NCBI RefSeq assembly: GCF_006547145.1
Contig: NZ_CP041244.1
Location: forward strand, 5,518,001-5,582,000
DNA: 64,000 nt
Reading direction: 5' to 3'
From: Actinomadura sp. WMMA1423
GTDB taxonomy: Bacteria; Actinomycetota; Actinomycetes; Streptosporangiales; Streptosporangiaceae
The position numbers were made by a program, and so were the translations under genes. Shown piece after piece: positions 16,195-25,278 of this stretch; within the stretch, counting starts at the first letter, position 1; the number at the start of each line of letters is the position of its first letter. Below the pieces are notes generated by a model that searched no databases, was not told the DNA's origin, and was given only the letters and a program-made list of their open reading frames with translations.

Positions 16195-16457
16195 TCAGTC
16201 GCCCTCCGCGGGGGGACGGCAGGCGGGGCACAGGCCCCGGAAGGTGACCTCGGCCGCCTCGATCCGGTAACCGGAGCCGGCCGGCGGCTCCAGGCAGGGA
16301 TCGTGCGCCGCGGCGCGGTCGGCGTCCTCGGCCGCTCCGCAGCTCCGGCACACGAGGCGGCGGGTGTCGCCGACGCGGCCCTCCGACCGGGCCGGACTCG
16401 CCACGGTCATCGGGTGCGGGGCCTCGACGAGCGGCGGGGCGTCTCGGGTGCGGTCAT
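16195..16457 (-). pseudogene. Fur-family regulator remnant lacking the winged-helix domain
   Basis: The open part (16195-16410, 71 residues) matches the C-terminal half of CatR/FurA-type Fur proteins: SPARSEGRVGDTRRLVCRSCG, then PCLEP, GYRIEAAEVTFRGLCPACR. Both CxxC zinc pairs are present. Upstream, ATG 16457 encodes MTAPETPRRSS, like a Fur N-terminus, but this frame stops after 16 codons in an ATGA overlap with the second part. About 65 codons holding the DNA-recognition helix are missing. The usual HHHLVCR histidines read TRRLVCR. I read this as an internal deletion with frame change. A functional HTH-less dimerisation protein remains possible. Confidence 0.7.
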
Positions 16458-16593
16458 GCGGGTCAACCTATCCCCGTAAACAAGAACGGTTCAAGACAAA
16501 GAGTCGTGCGTCTCTGCCGGGGCGCGGCGTGCTCATGGCATGCTTGGCCGACCCGACGCACAGGCTCATGGGGGGCCGGACGGAGGCGAGGCG

Positions 16594-17703
16594 ATGGCCA
16601 TGCGGGGGAAGACGGGCTTGCGGGGGACGGCGGCTCTGGTGACGGCCGGGGTGGCGCTGGCCGCGGCGGCGTGCGGCGGCTCCGACAAGACCACGGCGGA
16701 GGGCGCCACGCCCCCGGCGTCACCGACCGGTAAGCCGCAGGGCGGGACGCAGCAGCCGAAGGCCGCCAAGCAGCCGATCCTGCTCGCGTTCGGCGGCGAC
16801 ACGCACTTCGAGGGGTCGCTGCGCGGGCGGCTGGCCGACCCGTCCACCGCGCTCGGCCCGGTCGCCAAGCAGCTGCGCGCGGCCGACCTCGCCATGGTGA
16901 ACCTGGAGACGGCCATCACGACGGGTGGTGGTACGCCCGCCCCCGGCAAGCAGTTCACCTTCCGGGCGCCGCCGACCGCGTTCACGGCTCTGAAGGCGGC
17001 GGGCGTCGACGTGGCCTCCATGGCGAACAACCACGGCATGGACTACATGGAGGGCGGCCTGCGCGACTCCCTGGCCGCCATCAAGCGCAGCGGGTTCCCG
17101 GTGGTCGGCATCGGCAAGAACGCGGACGCCGCCTACCGTCCGTACCGCGTCACCGTGAAGGGCAACAAGGTCGCCATCATCGGCGCCACGCAAGTGCTGG
17201 ACGACAACCTGATCCAGGCGTGGACGGCCACCGACGCCAAGGGCGGCCTTGCGTCGGCCAAGGACATCCCCCGCATGGTGCAGGCCGTGAAGGAGGCGCG
17301 CCAGGGCTCGGACGTCGTCATCGTGCACCTGCACTGGGGCGCCGAGCTGAAGGGGTGCCCACTGCCCCGGCAGCAGGAACTCGCCAAGGCGCTCGTCGAG
17401 GCAGGCGCCGACGTGGTGGTCGGAGGACACGCGCACATTCCGCTGGGCGGCGGCTACATGAACGGTTCCTTCGTCCACTACGGCATGGGCAACTTCGTGT
17501 TCTCCTCCGCGCAGGGCCAGACGGCTAAGTCGGGTGTGCTGTTCCTCAAGGTCGTGAACGGCAAGGTCGCCAAGGACAAGTGGAGCCCGGCCCTCATCTC
17601 CGGCGGCATCCCCGTGCCGATGAAGGGCGCCGCCGCCAAGGCGGAGGTCCGGCGGTGGAACGGCCTGCGTTCGTGCACCGGGCTGAGCGCCGGCCCGTCC
17701 TGA
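16594..17703 (+). CDS. CapA-family lipoprotein (PGA_cap metallophosphatase fold)
   Basis: About 369 residues from ATG 16594 with GGAGG upstream. It starts with a lipoprotein signal ending AAAACGG (the Cys is the predicted lipidation site), then a Thr/Pro/Gln linker. From ~55 it is a CapA-type domain with FGGDTHFEG, MVNLETAIT, VASMANNHGMDY, VIVHLHWGAE, GGHAHIPLG and YGMGNFVFSS, the metal-binding His/Asp/Asn set of the calcineurin-like fold. The family includes poly-gamma-glutamate synthesis proteins, but stand-alone actinobacterial members are uncharacterised wall-surface enzymes. No capB or capC is nearby, so capsule synthesis is unlikely. Confidence 0.88.
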   Translation: MAMRGKTGLRGTAALVTAGVALAAAACGGSDKTTAEGATPPASPTGKPQGGTQQPKAAKQPILLAFGGDTHFEGSLRGRLADPSTALGPVAKQLRAADLAMVNLETAITTGGGTPAPGKQFTFRAPPTAFTALKAAGVDVASMANNHGMDYMEGGLRDSLAAIKRSGFPVVGIGKNADAAYRPYRVTVKGNKVAIIGATQVLDDNLIQAWTATDAKGGLASAKDIPRMVQAVKEARQGSDVVIVHLHWGAELKGCPLPRQQELAKALVEAGADVVVGGHAHIPLGGGYMNGSFVHYGMGNFVFSSAQGQTAKSGVLFLKVVNGKVAKDKWSPALISGGIPVPMKGAAAKAEVRRWNGLRSCTGLSAGPS

Positions 17704-17763
17704 GCCGCTGGACACGCCGCCCCAGGGGCGTAGTTTCACGGGAGACGAGTACCTAGGGGACAG

Positions 17764-19590
17764 GTGGGCGTGCTGATGCGTGACCAGCGGGTGAGATCGG
17801 GCGAGATCGAGCTGGCCGTGCGGGTGCGCGGCGTGGAGAACAGGCCGACGGTCGTGCTCGTCCACGGCTACCCCGACACGAGCGCGATGTGGGACGAGGT
17901 CGCCGAGCGGCTCGCCGGACGGTTCCGCGTCGTCGCCTACGACGTGCGCGGGGCCGGCGCGTCCGGCAGCCCGGCCGACCCGCTGGACTACCGCCTGGAC
18001 GCGCTCATGGGCGACCTCGAAGCGGTCCTGGACGGCGTGGGCGCCGACGAGCCCGTCCACCTGGTGGGGCACGACTGGGGCTCGGTGCAGGGGTGGGAGG
18101 CCGTCATCGGGGACCGGCTGCGCGGCCGCGTCGCCTCGTTCACCTCGATCTCCGGGCCGGACCGGCGGCACATGGCCCGCTGGGTTCGGGAGGCCGTCCG
18201 GTCCGGGCCGCGGGGCGTCGCGGAGGTGCTCGGGCAGGCGCGGCGCAGCGTGTACATGCCTGTCCTGATGGCGCCCCGGGCAGGAGAGGCGGCGGCCCGG
18301 GCGCTCGCCGCCGGGTTCGGCCGGGCGATGCGCCTGCGCGAGGGCGCCGAACCGCGCCCCGGGCACCCGGCCGGCACGCTGGCCGCGGACGCCCGCAACG
18401 GGCTCGGCCTGTACCGCGCCAACATGGGCCGCGGCCGCGCCGCGCCGGGGCGCCGCGCCGCCCCGGACCCCGGCACGTCCGCTGACGGGCGGACGGACGT
18501 CCCCGTCCAGCTCATCGTCCCGGTCAAGGACCGCTACGGCTCGCAGTCGCTCCTGCTGTCCGCGCGCGGGCCCGTGGAGCGCCTCTACGTGCGGCGCGCA
18601 CCGGCGGGGCACTGGGTGGCGCGCAGCCACCCCGACCTCGTCGCCCGCTGGATCGGCGAGTTCGTCGAGCACCTCGAAGGCGGGCCGGAGGCCCCAGGCC
18701 TGGCCCACGCGCGCGCGGCAGGACGTCCAGGCAAGGACTTCGGCGGCGATCTCGTCGTCATCACCGGGGCGGGCAGTGGCATCGGGCGCGCCACCGCGCA
18801 TGCCTTCGCCGCCGAGGGGGCCCGCGTGGTGGCGGCCGACATCGACGAGGGCGCCGCCAAGCGCACGGTCGAGGAGATACAGGCCGCCGACGGTGAGGCG
18901 TACGTCTACGGGGTCGACGTGGCCGACGCCGAGGCGATGGAGCGGTTCGCCGGCTACGTCCGCGACACCTTCGGGGTCCCCGACATCGTCGTGAACAACG
19001 CGGGCATCGCCATCGCGGGCTCCTTGCTCGACACGTCCGAGGAGGAGTGGAACCGCATCCGCTCCATCAACCTGGACGGCATGTACCGCGGCTCCCGCCT
19101 GTTCGGCCGCCAGATGGTGGAGCGCGGCGAGTGGGGCCACATCGTCAACATCTCCTCGATGGCCGCCTACCTTCCCAGCCCGGAGATGCCCGCCTACGGC
19201 GCCACGAAGGCCGCCGTCCTGCAGATGACCGAGGGCCTCCGCCTCGACCTCGACCGCTACGGGATCGGCGTCTCGGCCGTCTGCCCCGGGGTGATCGACA
19301 CCCCCATCGTCGGCAGGACCCGGTTCGTCGGGCTGGCGCCCGGAGCGGAGACCGAGCTGCGCGAGCGGATCGGGCAGGCGTCCGAGCGCCGGGGCTTCGC
19401 GCCGGAGAAGGTCGCGCGGGCCATCCTGCGCGCCGTCCGGCAGGACAGGCCGGTGGTGCTCGTGACCGCCGAGGCGCGCCTCGGCCGCGCGCTCTCCCGC
19501 GTGTCGCCCACCGCGAACAGGGCCCTCGCCCGCCTCGGGCGCCGCGCCGGGGACCGCATCCTCACCGGCCTGGAACGTTCTGAGGGCTGA
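17764..19590 (+). CDS. ephD: Alpha/beta hydrolase-SDR fusion, EphD-like
   Basis: 608 residues from GTG 17764, with AGGGGACAG upstream. Residues ~1-305 are an epoxide-hydrolase-like alpha/beta hydrolase with VLVHGYPDTS (oxyanion HGYP) and nucleophile D104 in GHDWGS; the late GHW segment gives the His. Residues ~320-585 are a classical SDR with TGAGSGIG (T334 onward), NNAG, Ser in ISS, Y478 and K482. This two-domain order and length match mycobacterial EphD (Rv2214c), linked to modification of mycolic acids. The substrate here is unknown. The fusion is interesting next to a genome region that also encodes a mycolate-like assembly line. Confidence 0.85.
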   Translation: MGVLMRDQRVRSGEIELAVRVRGVENRPTVVLVHGYPDTSAMWDEVAERLAGRFRVVAYDVRGAGASGSPADPLDYRLDALMGDLEAVLDGVGADEPVHLVGHDWGSVQGWEAVIGDRLRGRVASFTSISGPDRRHMARWVREAVRSGPRGVAEVLGQARRSVYMPVLMAPRAGEAAARALAAGFGRAMRLREGAEPRPGHPAGTLAADARNGLGLYRANMGRGRAAPGRRAAPDPGTSADGRTDVPVQLIVPVKDRYGSQSLLLSARGPVERLYVRRAPAGHWVARSHPDLVARWIGEFVEHLEGGPEAPGLAHARAAGRPGKDFGGDLVVITGAGSGIGRATAHAFAAEGARVVAADIDEGAAKRTVEEIQAADGEAYVYGVDVADAEAMERFAGYVRDTFGVPDIVVNNAGIAIAGSLLDTSEEEWNRIRSINLDGMYRGSRLFGRQMVERGEWGHIVNISSMAAYLPSPEMPAYGATKAAVLQMTEGLRLDLDRYGIGVSAVCPGVIDTPIVGRTRFVGLAPGAETELRERIGQASERRGFAPEKVARAILRAVRQDRPVVLVTAEARLGRALSRVSPTANRALARLGRRAGDRILTGLERSEG

Positions 19591-19591
19591 C

Positions 19592-20584
19592 TCAGGCCCG
19601 CATCAGGGTCTGCGAGGGCGTCTCACCGAAGCGCTGCCGGTAGTGGGCGGCGAAGCGGCTCATGTGGAAGTATCCGGCGGCCCCGGCGACGTCGGTGATC
19701 GTGCGGGGTCCGGGCCGGGCGACGGTGAGCGCCGCGCGGGCGCGGTCGAGCCGCACGCCGCGCAGCAGCTGGGTGGGCGTCATGCCCCACTCGGTCTGGC
19801 AGACGGCCTGGAGCTGCCGGACGCCGAGCCCCACGGCCGCCGCGATGTCGGTGACCCCGATCGGGCGGTGGTGGTGCGCCTCGACCCACTCCCGGATGAT
19901 CCCGGACAGATGGTGGGGGACCCTGCCGGAGGGCTCGGCGAGGCTCGGCGTCCCCGTGTGCGGCAGGCCGAGGAGGATCGCCGTGAGCAGCGACTCCTCC
20001 AGGCTGCGCTCGGCCAGCGGGTGGAGCCCGCCCTGCGCCGCCGCGTCGTCGAGGACGTCGCACACGTAGCGCCAGGTGCGTTCGACGATCGAGGACGGCA
20101 CGAGGCTCTGCTCGCCGGCGTCGTGGAACCGCAGCGGCGCGGTGTGCTCGCGCCCGAGATGGGCGCCGAGATGGTCGGCCAGCCGCCCGGTGCTCGTCGC
20201 GATGACCAGGCAGCCCTCGGTCGGATGCGGCGTCATCCGCATCGCCTCGTCATGGGAGAGGACGAGGCTGCCCCCGGCGGTCTCGCGCCGCCTGGACGCC
20301 CGGTACCGCACGCCCATGGGCGCGAGCGGCGCGCACAGAGCGAAGTGGCCTTCGGTGGGCGGCGTGTCGACGATGACTCCGCCGCCCCCGTACCGCACCC
20401 AGACGAGGTTCACCGAGCCCACCCCGAGGGCGTTGACCAGGCCGTCCATCGGACGGTCCGGTTCGAGCGCCTGGAGGTCGTGGCCGACGGCGAACGGCTC
20501 GACCGTGTCGTGCAGGACCCCGATGTCCCTGCTGGTGACACGGCGATGGGCGGACAGGGGCGGCGTCGTCGCGGTTGATGTCAT
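19592..20584 (-). CDS. AraC-family transcription regulator
   Basis: 330 residues. The C-terminal ~100 residues hold the double helix-turn-helix: IGVTDIAAAVGLGVRQLQAVCQ and ITDVAGAAGYFHMSRFAAHY, ending FGETPSQTLMRA. The N-terminal ~200 residues resemble the AraC-binding-like cupin domain. The ATG overlaps the stop of the LLM oxidoreductase gene (ATGA), so it is the second gene of that operon and probably controls it or a related substrate pathway. The stop lies 2 bp from the convergent EphD-like stop. Confidence 0.9.
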   Translation of the reverse strand: MTSTATTPPLSAHRRVTSRDIGVLHDTVEPFAVGHDLQALEPDRPMDGLVNALGVGSVNLVWVRYGGGGVIVDTPPTEGHFALCAPLAPMGVRYRASRRRETAGGSLVLSHDEAMRMTPHPTEGCLVIATSTGRLADHLGAHLGREHTAPLRFHDAGEQSLVPSSIVERTWRYVCDVLDDAAAQGGLHPLAERSLEESLLTAILLGLPHTGTPSLAEPSGRVPHHLSGIIREWVEAHHHRPIGVTDIAAAVGLGVRQLQAVCQTEWGMTPTQLLRGVRLDRARAALTVARPGPRTITDVAGAAGYFHMSRFAAHYRQRFGETPSQTLMRA

Positions 20585-21687
20585 CGTCCTGGTGGGGGAG
20601 CCGTTTCCTGATGGTCGACGGGCAGAACACCTCGGGCGCGCAGCCGCGGCATGACCTCGGCTGCGAAGTGGCCCAGTTCATCAGCGTAATTGAGGAACGA
20701 CAGAGCGATACCGTCGAATCCCGCACGGGCGAACTCCGCGAGGCCGTCCGCGACGTCGTCGGGGTCGCCGACCAGCGGGCAGCTGCCGTGGCCGGCCGCG
20801 AACCTGTCCCGGTACACCTGGAGCATCTCCGGCGTGAACGACTGCGCGTGCAGCCCCTGCAGGCGCATCACCTCGTCGACGGCCGGCCAGTCGGCGTGCT
20901 CGTCGGCGTAGTAGCGCAGGAAGTCCTCGGCCTCCGCCCTCGTCGGGCGGCACACGACATGGCCGAGCGTGAAGACGCCGACCTCCCGGCCGTGGGAGGC
21001 GGCCTCGGCGCGGATGGCCTTCACGATCCCGGCACCGTCCTCCGGGCCCCCGACCACGGTGAACGCGCGGTCGGCGTTGCGCGCGGCGAACGACCGCCCC
21101 TGCGTGGACGACCCGGCGTTGATGACGGGCAGGCTGTGCCCGTTGTACGGCTTGGGCCTGCCCACCACGTGCTTGAGCTGGAAGAACCGCCCCTCGTGGT
21201 CGAACGGCTCGTCGGTCGACCAGATGCGCCTGACGACGTCCCACCACTCCTGCGCGAGGTCGTAGCGCGTGTCGTGGTCGCCGGGGAGCTTGAGGCCGAA
21301 CATCTCGTACTCGGGAGCGTGCCAACCCGCCACGATGTTCAGCCCGACCCGTCCCTTGCTGAGGTGGTCGGCGGTCGCGAGCTGCTTGGCCGCGACGACC
21401 GGATGGTGGAACGCGGTGTGGACGGTCGTGAACACGCGGAGGCGGCTCGTCTGGGCGAGGAGGCCGGACGCCCACACCAGGGGGTCGAGGGCGCTGCGGT
21501 GGAAGTCGGTGTCCGGCCCCCAGTCGGTCCAGCGCGCGACCGGGAGGAGGAAGTCGATGCCCGCCTCGTCCGCGATCCGTGCGAGCCGCAGGTTCTCGTC
21601 CCAGGTCGCGTGCCACCGCTCCGGCGCGGTCGTGATGGCGAGCCCCGATTCGGTGTTGGGCGAGAACAGGCCGAGTTGGAATCCCAT
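20581..21687 (-). CDS. LLM-class flavin-dependent monooxygenase
   Basis: About 368 residues from ATG 21687 (MGFQLGLFSPNTESG), with GGAAAGG upstream. An in-frame upstream extension lacks a ribosome site. The luciferase-like TIM barrel shows the usual landmarks: ARIADEAGIDFLLPVARW, TTVHTAFHHPVVAAKQ, GRVGLNIVAGWHAPEYEMFG and NAGSSTQGRSFAARN. It resembles RutA or sulfone/sulfonate monooxygenases, which use FMNH2 and O2 to open a ring or cleave a C-S bond. No flavin reductase is nearby. It is coupled to the AraC gene. The substrate is unknown; pyrimidine or alkyl-sulfur compounds are candidates. Confidence 0.88.
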   Translation of the reverse strand: MGFQLGLFSPNTESGLAITTAPERWHATWDENLRLARIADEAGIDFLLPVARWTDWGPDTDFHRSALDPLVWASGLLAQTSRLRVFTTVHTAFHHPVVAAKQLATADHLSKGRVGLNIVAGWHAPEYEMFGLKLPGDHDTRYDLAQEWWDVVRRIWSTDEPFDHEGRFFQLKHVVGRPKPYNGHSLPVINAGSSTQGRSFAARNADRAFTVVGGPEDGAGIVKAIRAEAASHGREVGVFTLGHVVCRPTRAEAEDFLRYYADEHADWPAVDEVMRLQGLHAQSFTPEMLQVYRDRFAAGHGSCPLVGDPDDVADGLAEFARAGFDGIALSFLNYADELGHFAAEVMPRLRARGVLPVDHQETAPPPGR

Positions 21688-21794
21688 GCAGAACCTTTCC
21701 GTCCAGGCGCGTCCGGTACTACCGGTCAGGTCGTCGCTTTCAGTATCCGAAGGCGTCGCCGCCCCGGGCAACGCGGTGACATAGAGTGGCCGCC

Positions 21795-22562
21795 ATGCAG
21801 GCGCGCGTCCTCACGTTCAACGCCCTGTTCAAGGGCGAGGCCCGGGCCCGGATGGGCGTGCTGGCCGAGATGATCGAGAAGTCGGACTACGACGTCGTCT
21901 GCCTCCAGGAGGTGGTCTCCTGGAGGGTCCTGCGCGTGCTGCGCCGCGCCGCGCCCTCGTTTCCCCACGTCGCCTGCGTGCCGGTGTTCCCGCTGGTGCG
22001 CGGTGGTCTGGTGACCCTCTCCCGGCACCCGGTGACCCGCCGCCATTTCCAGGCGTACATTCCGGCCCGCCCGGTCCGTCCGGAATGGCTGCTGGGCAAG
22101 GGCGCCCTCTTCACCCGGATCCGCCTGCCCGATGGCCATCTGACCGTTGTGAACACCCACCTTTCGGCGAACCTGGACATGGACTGGTCCCCGTCCAATG
22201 TCTACGCGCGGATCGAGCGGGCGGAGCTGCGCGGGCTGGCGGCGGCCGTCGACCGGATCCCGAGAACCGAGCCGCTGGTGGCGATGGGCGACTTCAACGT
22301 CCCGCGCGACTCCTCCTACTTCGCGGAGTTCGTTTCGCACACCGGCCTGCGGGACGCCTTCGGCGGCGGCACCGAACCGACCTTCCGCCCCGAGTACGCG
22401 CAGATCGGCGCCATCGACCAGCTCCTGGTCACGCCGGGGCTCGACGCGCAGACGCGCCTGGTCTTCAAGGAGGAGGTCCGGCTCCCCGGCGGCCGCTCGA
22501 CCGTCCTTTCCGACCACTACGGGATCGAGGCCGTCCTCACCTCCGGGAACGCGGGCGCCTAG
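21795..22562 (+). CDS. Endonuclease/exonuclease/phosphatase-family hydrolase
   Basis: 255 residues from ATG 21795; a GTG three codons upstream is an alternative. The fold landmarks are RVLTFNALF, VVCLQEVVSW (metal Glu), VVNTHLSANLD, VAMGDFNVP, IDQLLVTPG and a terminal SDHYGI. These are the catalytic residues of Mg-dependent DNase I/sphingomyelinase-like enzymes. Without a signal peptide it should act inside the cell. The substrate could be a phospholipid head group, an inositol phosphate or nucleic acid. The stop TAG shares CTAG with the convergent methyltransferase stop. Confidence 0.85.
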   Translation: MQARVLTFNALFKGEARARMGVLAEMIEKSDYDVVCLQEVVSWRVLRVLRRAAPSFPHVACVPVFPLVRGGLVTLSRHPVTRRHFQAYIPARPVRPEWLLGKGALFTRIRLPDGHLTVVNTHLSANLDMDWSPSNVYARIERAELRGLAAAVDRIPRTEPLVAMGDFNVPRDSSYFAEFVSHTGLRDAFGGGTEPTFRPEYAQIGAIDQLLVTPGLDAQTRLVFKEEVRLPGGRSTVLSDHYGIEAVLTSGNAGA

Positions 22563-23359
22563 CCGTCCTTGCGGGCCACGGCCGTCCAGCCGGCGTCGGT
22601 GACGTACTCGCCGCCGTAGGGGCGCCACTCGTGCAGGCGGACGACGCCCGGGTCCACGATGGTGAGGCCGTCGAGGAGGGCGGCGACCTGGTCGCGCGTC
22701 CGCGCCACCAGGCTCGCGCTCGCCGACTGCGACTTGTAGGTCTCTCCCACCTGCACGTTGCGCTGCTCCTCCAGCGCCGCGTGCGACAGGATGACGTGGC
22801 TGCCGGCGGGAAGCGCGTCGGTGAAGCGCCGGACGAGCGCGGCCGGGTTCTCCTCTTCCTGGAAGAAGTGAAGGACGGCGACGAAGAGCACGCAGACCGG
22901 CCGCCGGAAGTCGATCAGCTTGTGCACCTGCGGGTCGTCCAGCACCGTGCCGGGTTCGCGCATGTCGGCCTGGACGATCGTGGTGAGCTCGTCCGTCGCG
23001 AGCAGCGCACGCGCGTGGACGGTCCCCATCGGATCGTTGTCGACGTACACGACCCGCGCGCCGGGCCGCTCCTCGCGGGCGGTCTCGTGCACGTTGCCCT
23101 GCGTGGGCAGGCCGGTGCCGATGTCCAGGAACTGGTCGATGCCGCGTCCGGCGACGTAGCGGACGGCGCGCTGGAGGAACGCGCGGTTCGCCCGGGCGAC
23201 CCCCTCGACCGTGGGCAGCGCCCGCGCGACCGCCTCCGCCGCGGCGCGGTCCGAGGCGTAGTTGTCCTTGCCGCCCAGGAAGTAGTCGTACATGCGGGCC
23301 ACGCTCGGCGTGCCGGTGTCGACACCGGGCACGGACGAGGCTTCTCCGGAGTCCGCCAT
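22559..23359 (-). CDS. DUF574 SAM-dependent methyltransferase
   Basis: 266 residues with the standard DUF574 (methyltransf_19) signature: ARMYDYFLGGKDNYASDR, then FLDIGTGLPTQGNVHE (SAM site), VVYVDNDP, ADMREP and VLFVAVLHFF. The family is multicopy in Streptomyces and Streptosporangiales and its substrate is not known. It is convergent with the EEP nuclease and shares a 4-bp stop overlap with it. The gene starts 97 bp from the divergent MBL gene. Confidence 0.92.
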   Translation of the reverse strand: MADSGEASSVPGVDTGTPSVARMYDYFLGGKDNYASDRAAAEAVARALPTVEGVARANRAFLQRAVRYVAGRGIDQFLDIGTGLPTQGNVHETAREERPGARVVYVDNDPMGTVHARALLATDELTTIVQADMREPGTVLDDPQVHKLIDFRRPVCVLFVAVLHFFQEEENPAALVRRFTDALPAGSHVILSHAALEEQRNVQVGETYKSQSASASLVARTRDQVAALLDGLTIVDPGVVRLHEWRPYGGEYVTDAGWTAVARKDG

Positions 23360-23456
23360 CCCGTCGCCACGACCTTCCCTAGGCGGTACAAATCATGATC
23401 ATTCAGTTTACGCCGCCCTGCCTCGCGCGCGGGTGACCGCCGGTTAGGCTGCCGTC

Positions 23457-24512
23457 ATGTGCGAGACCGCCGGCGGGACCGGTGAGGCGGTGGCGTCGAT
23501 GCCGCGTCCGGCGCGGGGGGCGGCGGTCGATCCCGTCGCGCTGGAGCCGGTCGACGAGGTCGAGATCCTCACCCTGGTCGACAACGTCTACGACGCCCTG
23601 CTGGGCGACGACGAACGCACCCGCCGGGCGAGGGCCGGGGCGGGCGTCGTGGCCGCGCCGCAGTTCGAGGGCGGCCGCACCACCGGCGGGATGATCGCCG
23701 AGCACGGATTCGCCGCGCTGGTGACGGTGCGCAGGGCGGGCCGCTCGACCACGCTGCTCTTCGACACCGGCCGGTCGCCCGACGCGATGGTCACGAACGC
23801 CGACAGGCTCGGCATCGACCTCGGCGGCGTCCAGGGCGTGGTGCTCAGCCACGGCCACTTCGACCACGCGGGCGGGCTGGCGGGGATGGTCGGCCTGCGC
23901 GGCGTGCGGTCGATGCCGATGGTGCTGCACCCGCTGGTGTGGACGAGGCGCCGCCTCGCCGTGCCCGGCCGGGAGACCGAGGAACTGCCGACGCTGAGCA
24001 GGCGGGCGCTCGACGGGGAGGGCTTCCAGGTCATCGAGCGCCGCGAGCCCTCGCTGCTCCTGGACGGCAGCGTCCTGATCACCGGCGAGGTGGACCGGAC
24101 GACCGAGTTCGAGCGCGGCATGCCGCCCCCGCACCAGGCCTGGACGGGCGCGGACTGGGTGCACGACCCGCTCGTCCTCGACGACCAGGCGCTCGTCGTC
24201 CACGTCCGGGGCCGCGGGCTCGTCGTGCTGACGGGCTGCGGCCACGCGGGCGCGATCAACATCGTCCGGCACGCGCAGCGGCTGACGGGGGTCGACCGGC
24301 TGCACGCGCTCGTCGGCGGGCTGCACCTCGGCGGCCCGGCCTTCGAACCGGTCATCCCGCCCACCGTCGCCGCGCTGGCCGACCTCGCGCCCGGGCTCGT
24401 CGTCCCGGGGCACTGCACCGGCTGGCGCGCACAGCACGCGCTGGCCGCCGCCCTGCCCGACGCCTGGGTGCAGGGCAGCAGTGGCACCGCCTACCGGCTG
24501 AGCGCCGCGTAG
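23457..24512 (+). CDS. Metallo-beta-lactamase-fold hydrolase
   Basis: 351 residues. The metal motif is SHGHFDHAGG, followed by later ligands in TGCGHAGAINIV and VPGHCTGW. The order of motifs resembles the MJ0296/dihydropterin-linked RFAP-synthase-like branch of MBL hydrolases. The first ~25 residues are Gly/Ala/Pro-rich and possibly not all real. No partner gene points to a substrate. Confidence 0.85.
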   Translation: MCETAGGTGEAVASMPRPARGAAVDPVALEPVDEVEILTLVDNVYDALLGDDERTRRARAGAGVVAAPQFEGGRTTGGMIAEHGFAALVTVRRAGRSTTLLFDTGRSPDAMVTNADRLGIDLGGVQGVVLSHGHFDHAGGLAGMVGLRGVRSMPMVLHPLVWTRRRLAVPGRETEELPTLSRRALDGEGFQVIERREPSLLLDGSVLITGEVDRTTEFERGMPPPHQAWTGADWVHDPLVLDDQALVVHVRGRGLVVLTGCGHAGAINIVRHAQRLTGVDRLHALVGGLHLGGPAFEPVIPPTVAALADLAPGLVVPGHCTGWRAQHALAAALPDAWVQGSSGTAYRLSAA

Positions 24513-24516
24513 CGCC

Positions 24517-25278
24517 TCACGACGGCTTGCGCGCCTCGATGAGCGTGCGGGACGAGTGGGCCGTGAAGACGCCCTCACGCCGGATCAGCTCGTCCAGCTC
24601 CCGCAGGCGTTCGCGGTGGCCGTCGACGGTGAAGCCGGGGACGATCCAGATCACTTTGCGCAGGAAGTAGACGACCGCGCCGATGTCGAAGAACTCCATG
24701 CGGAGGCGCTCGGAACGCAGGTCCGCGATGTCGAGCCCCGCGGCCCGGGCGGCGGCGCTCTCGGCCTCCGGGTCCCGTTCGCGGCGGGCTCCGGGCTGGG
24801 GGCCGAGGAAGAACTCGGCCAGCTCGAAGACGCTCGCCGGGCCGACGTGCTGGGCGAAGTAGGTCCCGCCCGGCGCGAGCACCCGCGCGATCTCCGTCCA
24901 CCGGACCGTGGCCGGATGGCGGCTGACGACGAGGTCGAACGCCTCGTCGGCGAACGGAAGCGGCCGCTCCTCGGAACCGGCGACCACGACGACGCCCCTG
25001 GCGTGCAGGAGGCGGGTGGCCTTGGCGATGTTCGGCGGCCAGGACTCGGTCGCCGCCATCGTGGGCGGGAGCTCCGCGACTCCCGCGAGCACCTCCCCGC
25101 CGCCGGTCTCGATGTCGAGCGCCGCCCGCGCACGGCCCAGCCGCTCGCCCATCAGCCGCTGGTAGCCCCAGGACGGGCGCTGCTCGGTCGCGCGGCCGTC
25201 CAGCCAGGAGAAGTCCCAGCCCGCCACGGAGACGGCGCCGGCCTCGGCGACCAGGTCGGCGAACGTCCGCTCGGTCAC
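24517..25278 (-). CDS. Class I SAM-dependent methyltransferase
   Basis: 253 residues from GTG 25278. Seen: ALDIETGGGEVLAG (motif I, a variant of DxGxGxG), VVVAGSEERPLPFADEAFDLVVSRH (motifs II and III), then ARVLAPGGTYFAQHVGP. This is a methyltransferase_11-type fold acting on a small molecule. The GTG overlaps the stop of the GNAT gene (GTGA), so GNAT and methyltransferase are co-translated, perhaps as a resistance or modification pair. Confidence 0.85.
   Translation of the reverse strand: MTERTFADLVAEAGAVSVAGWDFSWLDGRATEQRPSWGYQRLMGERLGRARAALDIETGGGEVLAGVAELPPTMAATESWPPNIAKATRLLHARGVVVVAGSEERPLPFADEAFDLVVSRHPATVRWTEIARVLAPGGTYFAQHVGPASVFELAEFFLGPQPGARRERDPEAESAAARAAGLDIADLRSERLRMEFFDIGAVVYFLRKVIWIVPGFTVDGHRERLRELDELIRREGVFTAHSSRTLIEARKPS

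Noticed and set aside
16594..17703. CapA as part of a poly-gamma-glutamate capsule operon
   Set aside because: No capB/capC-type genes are adjacent. The lipoprotein stands alone.
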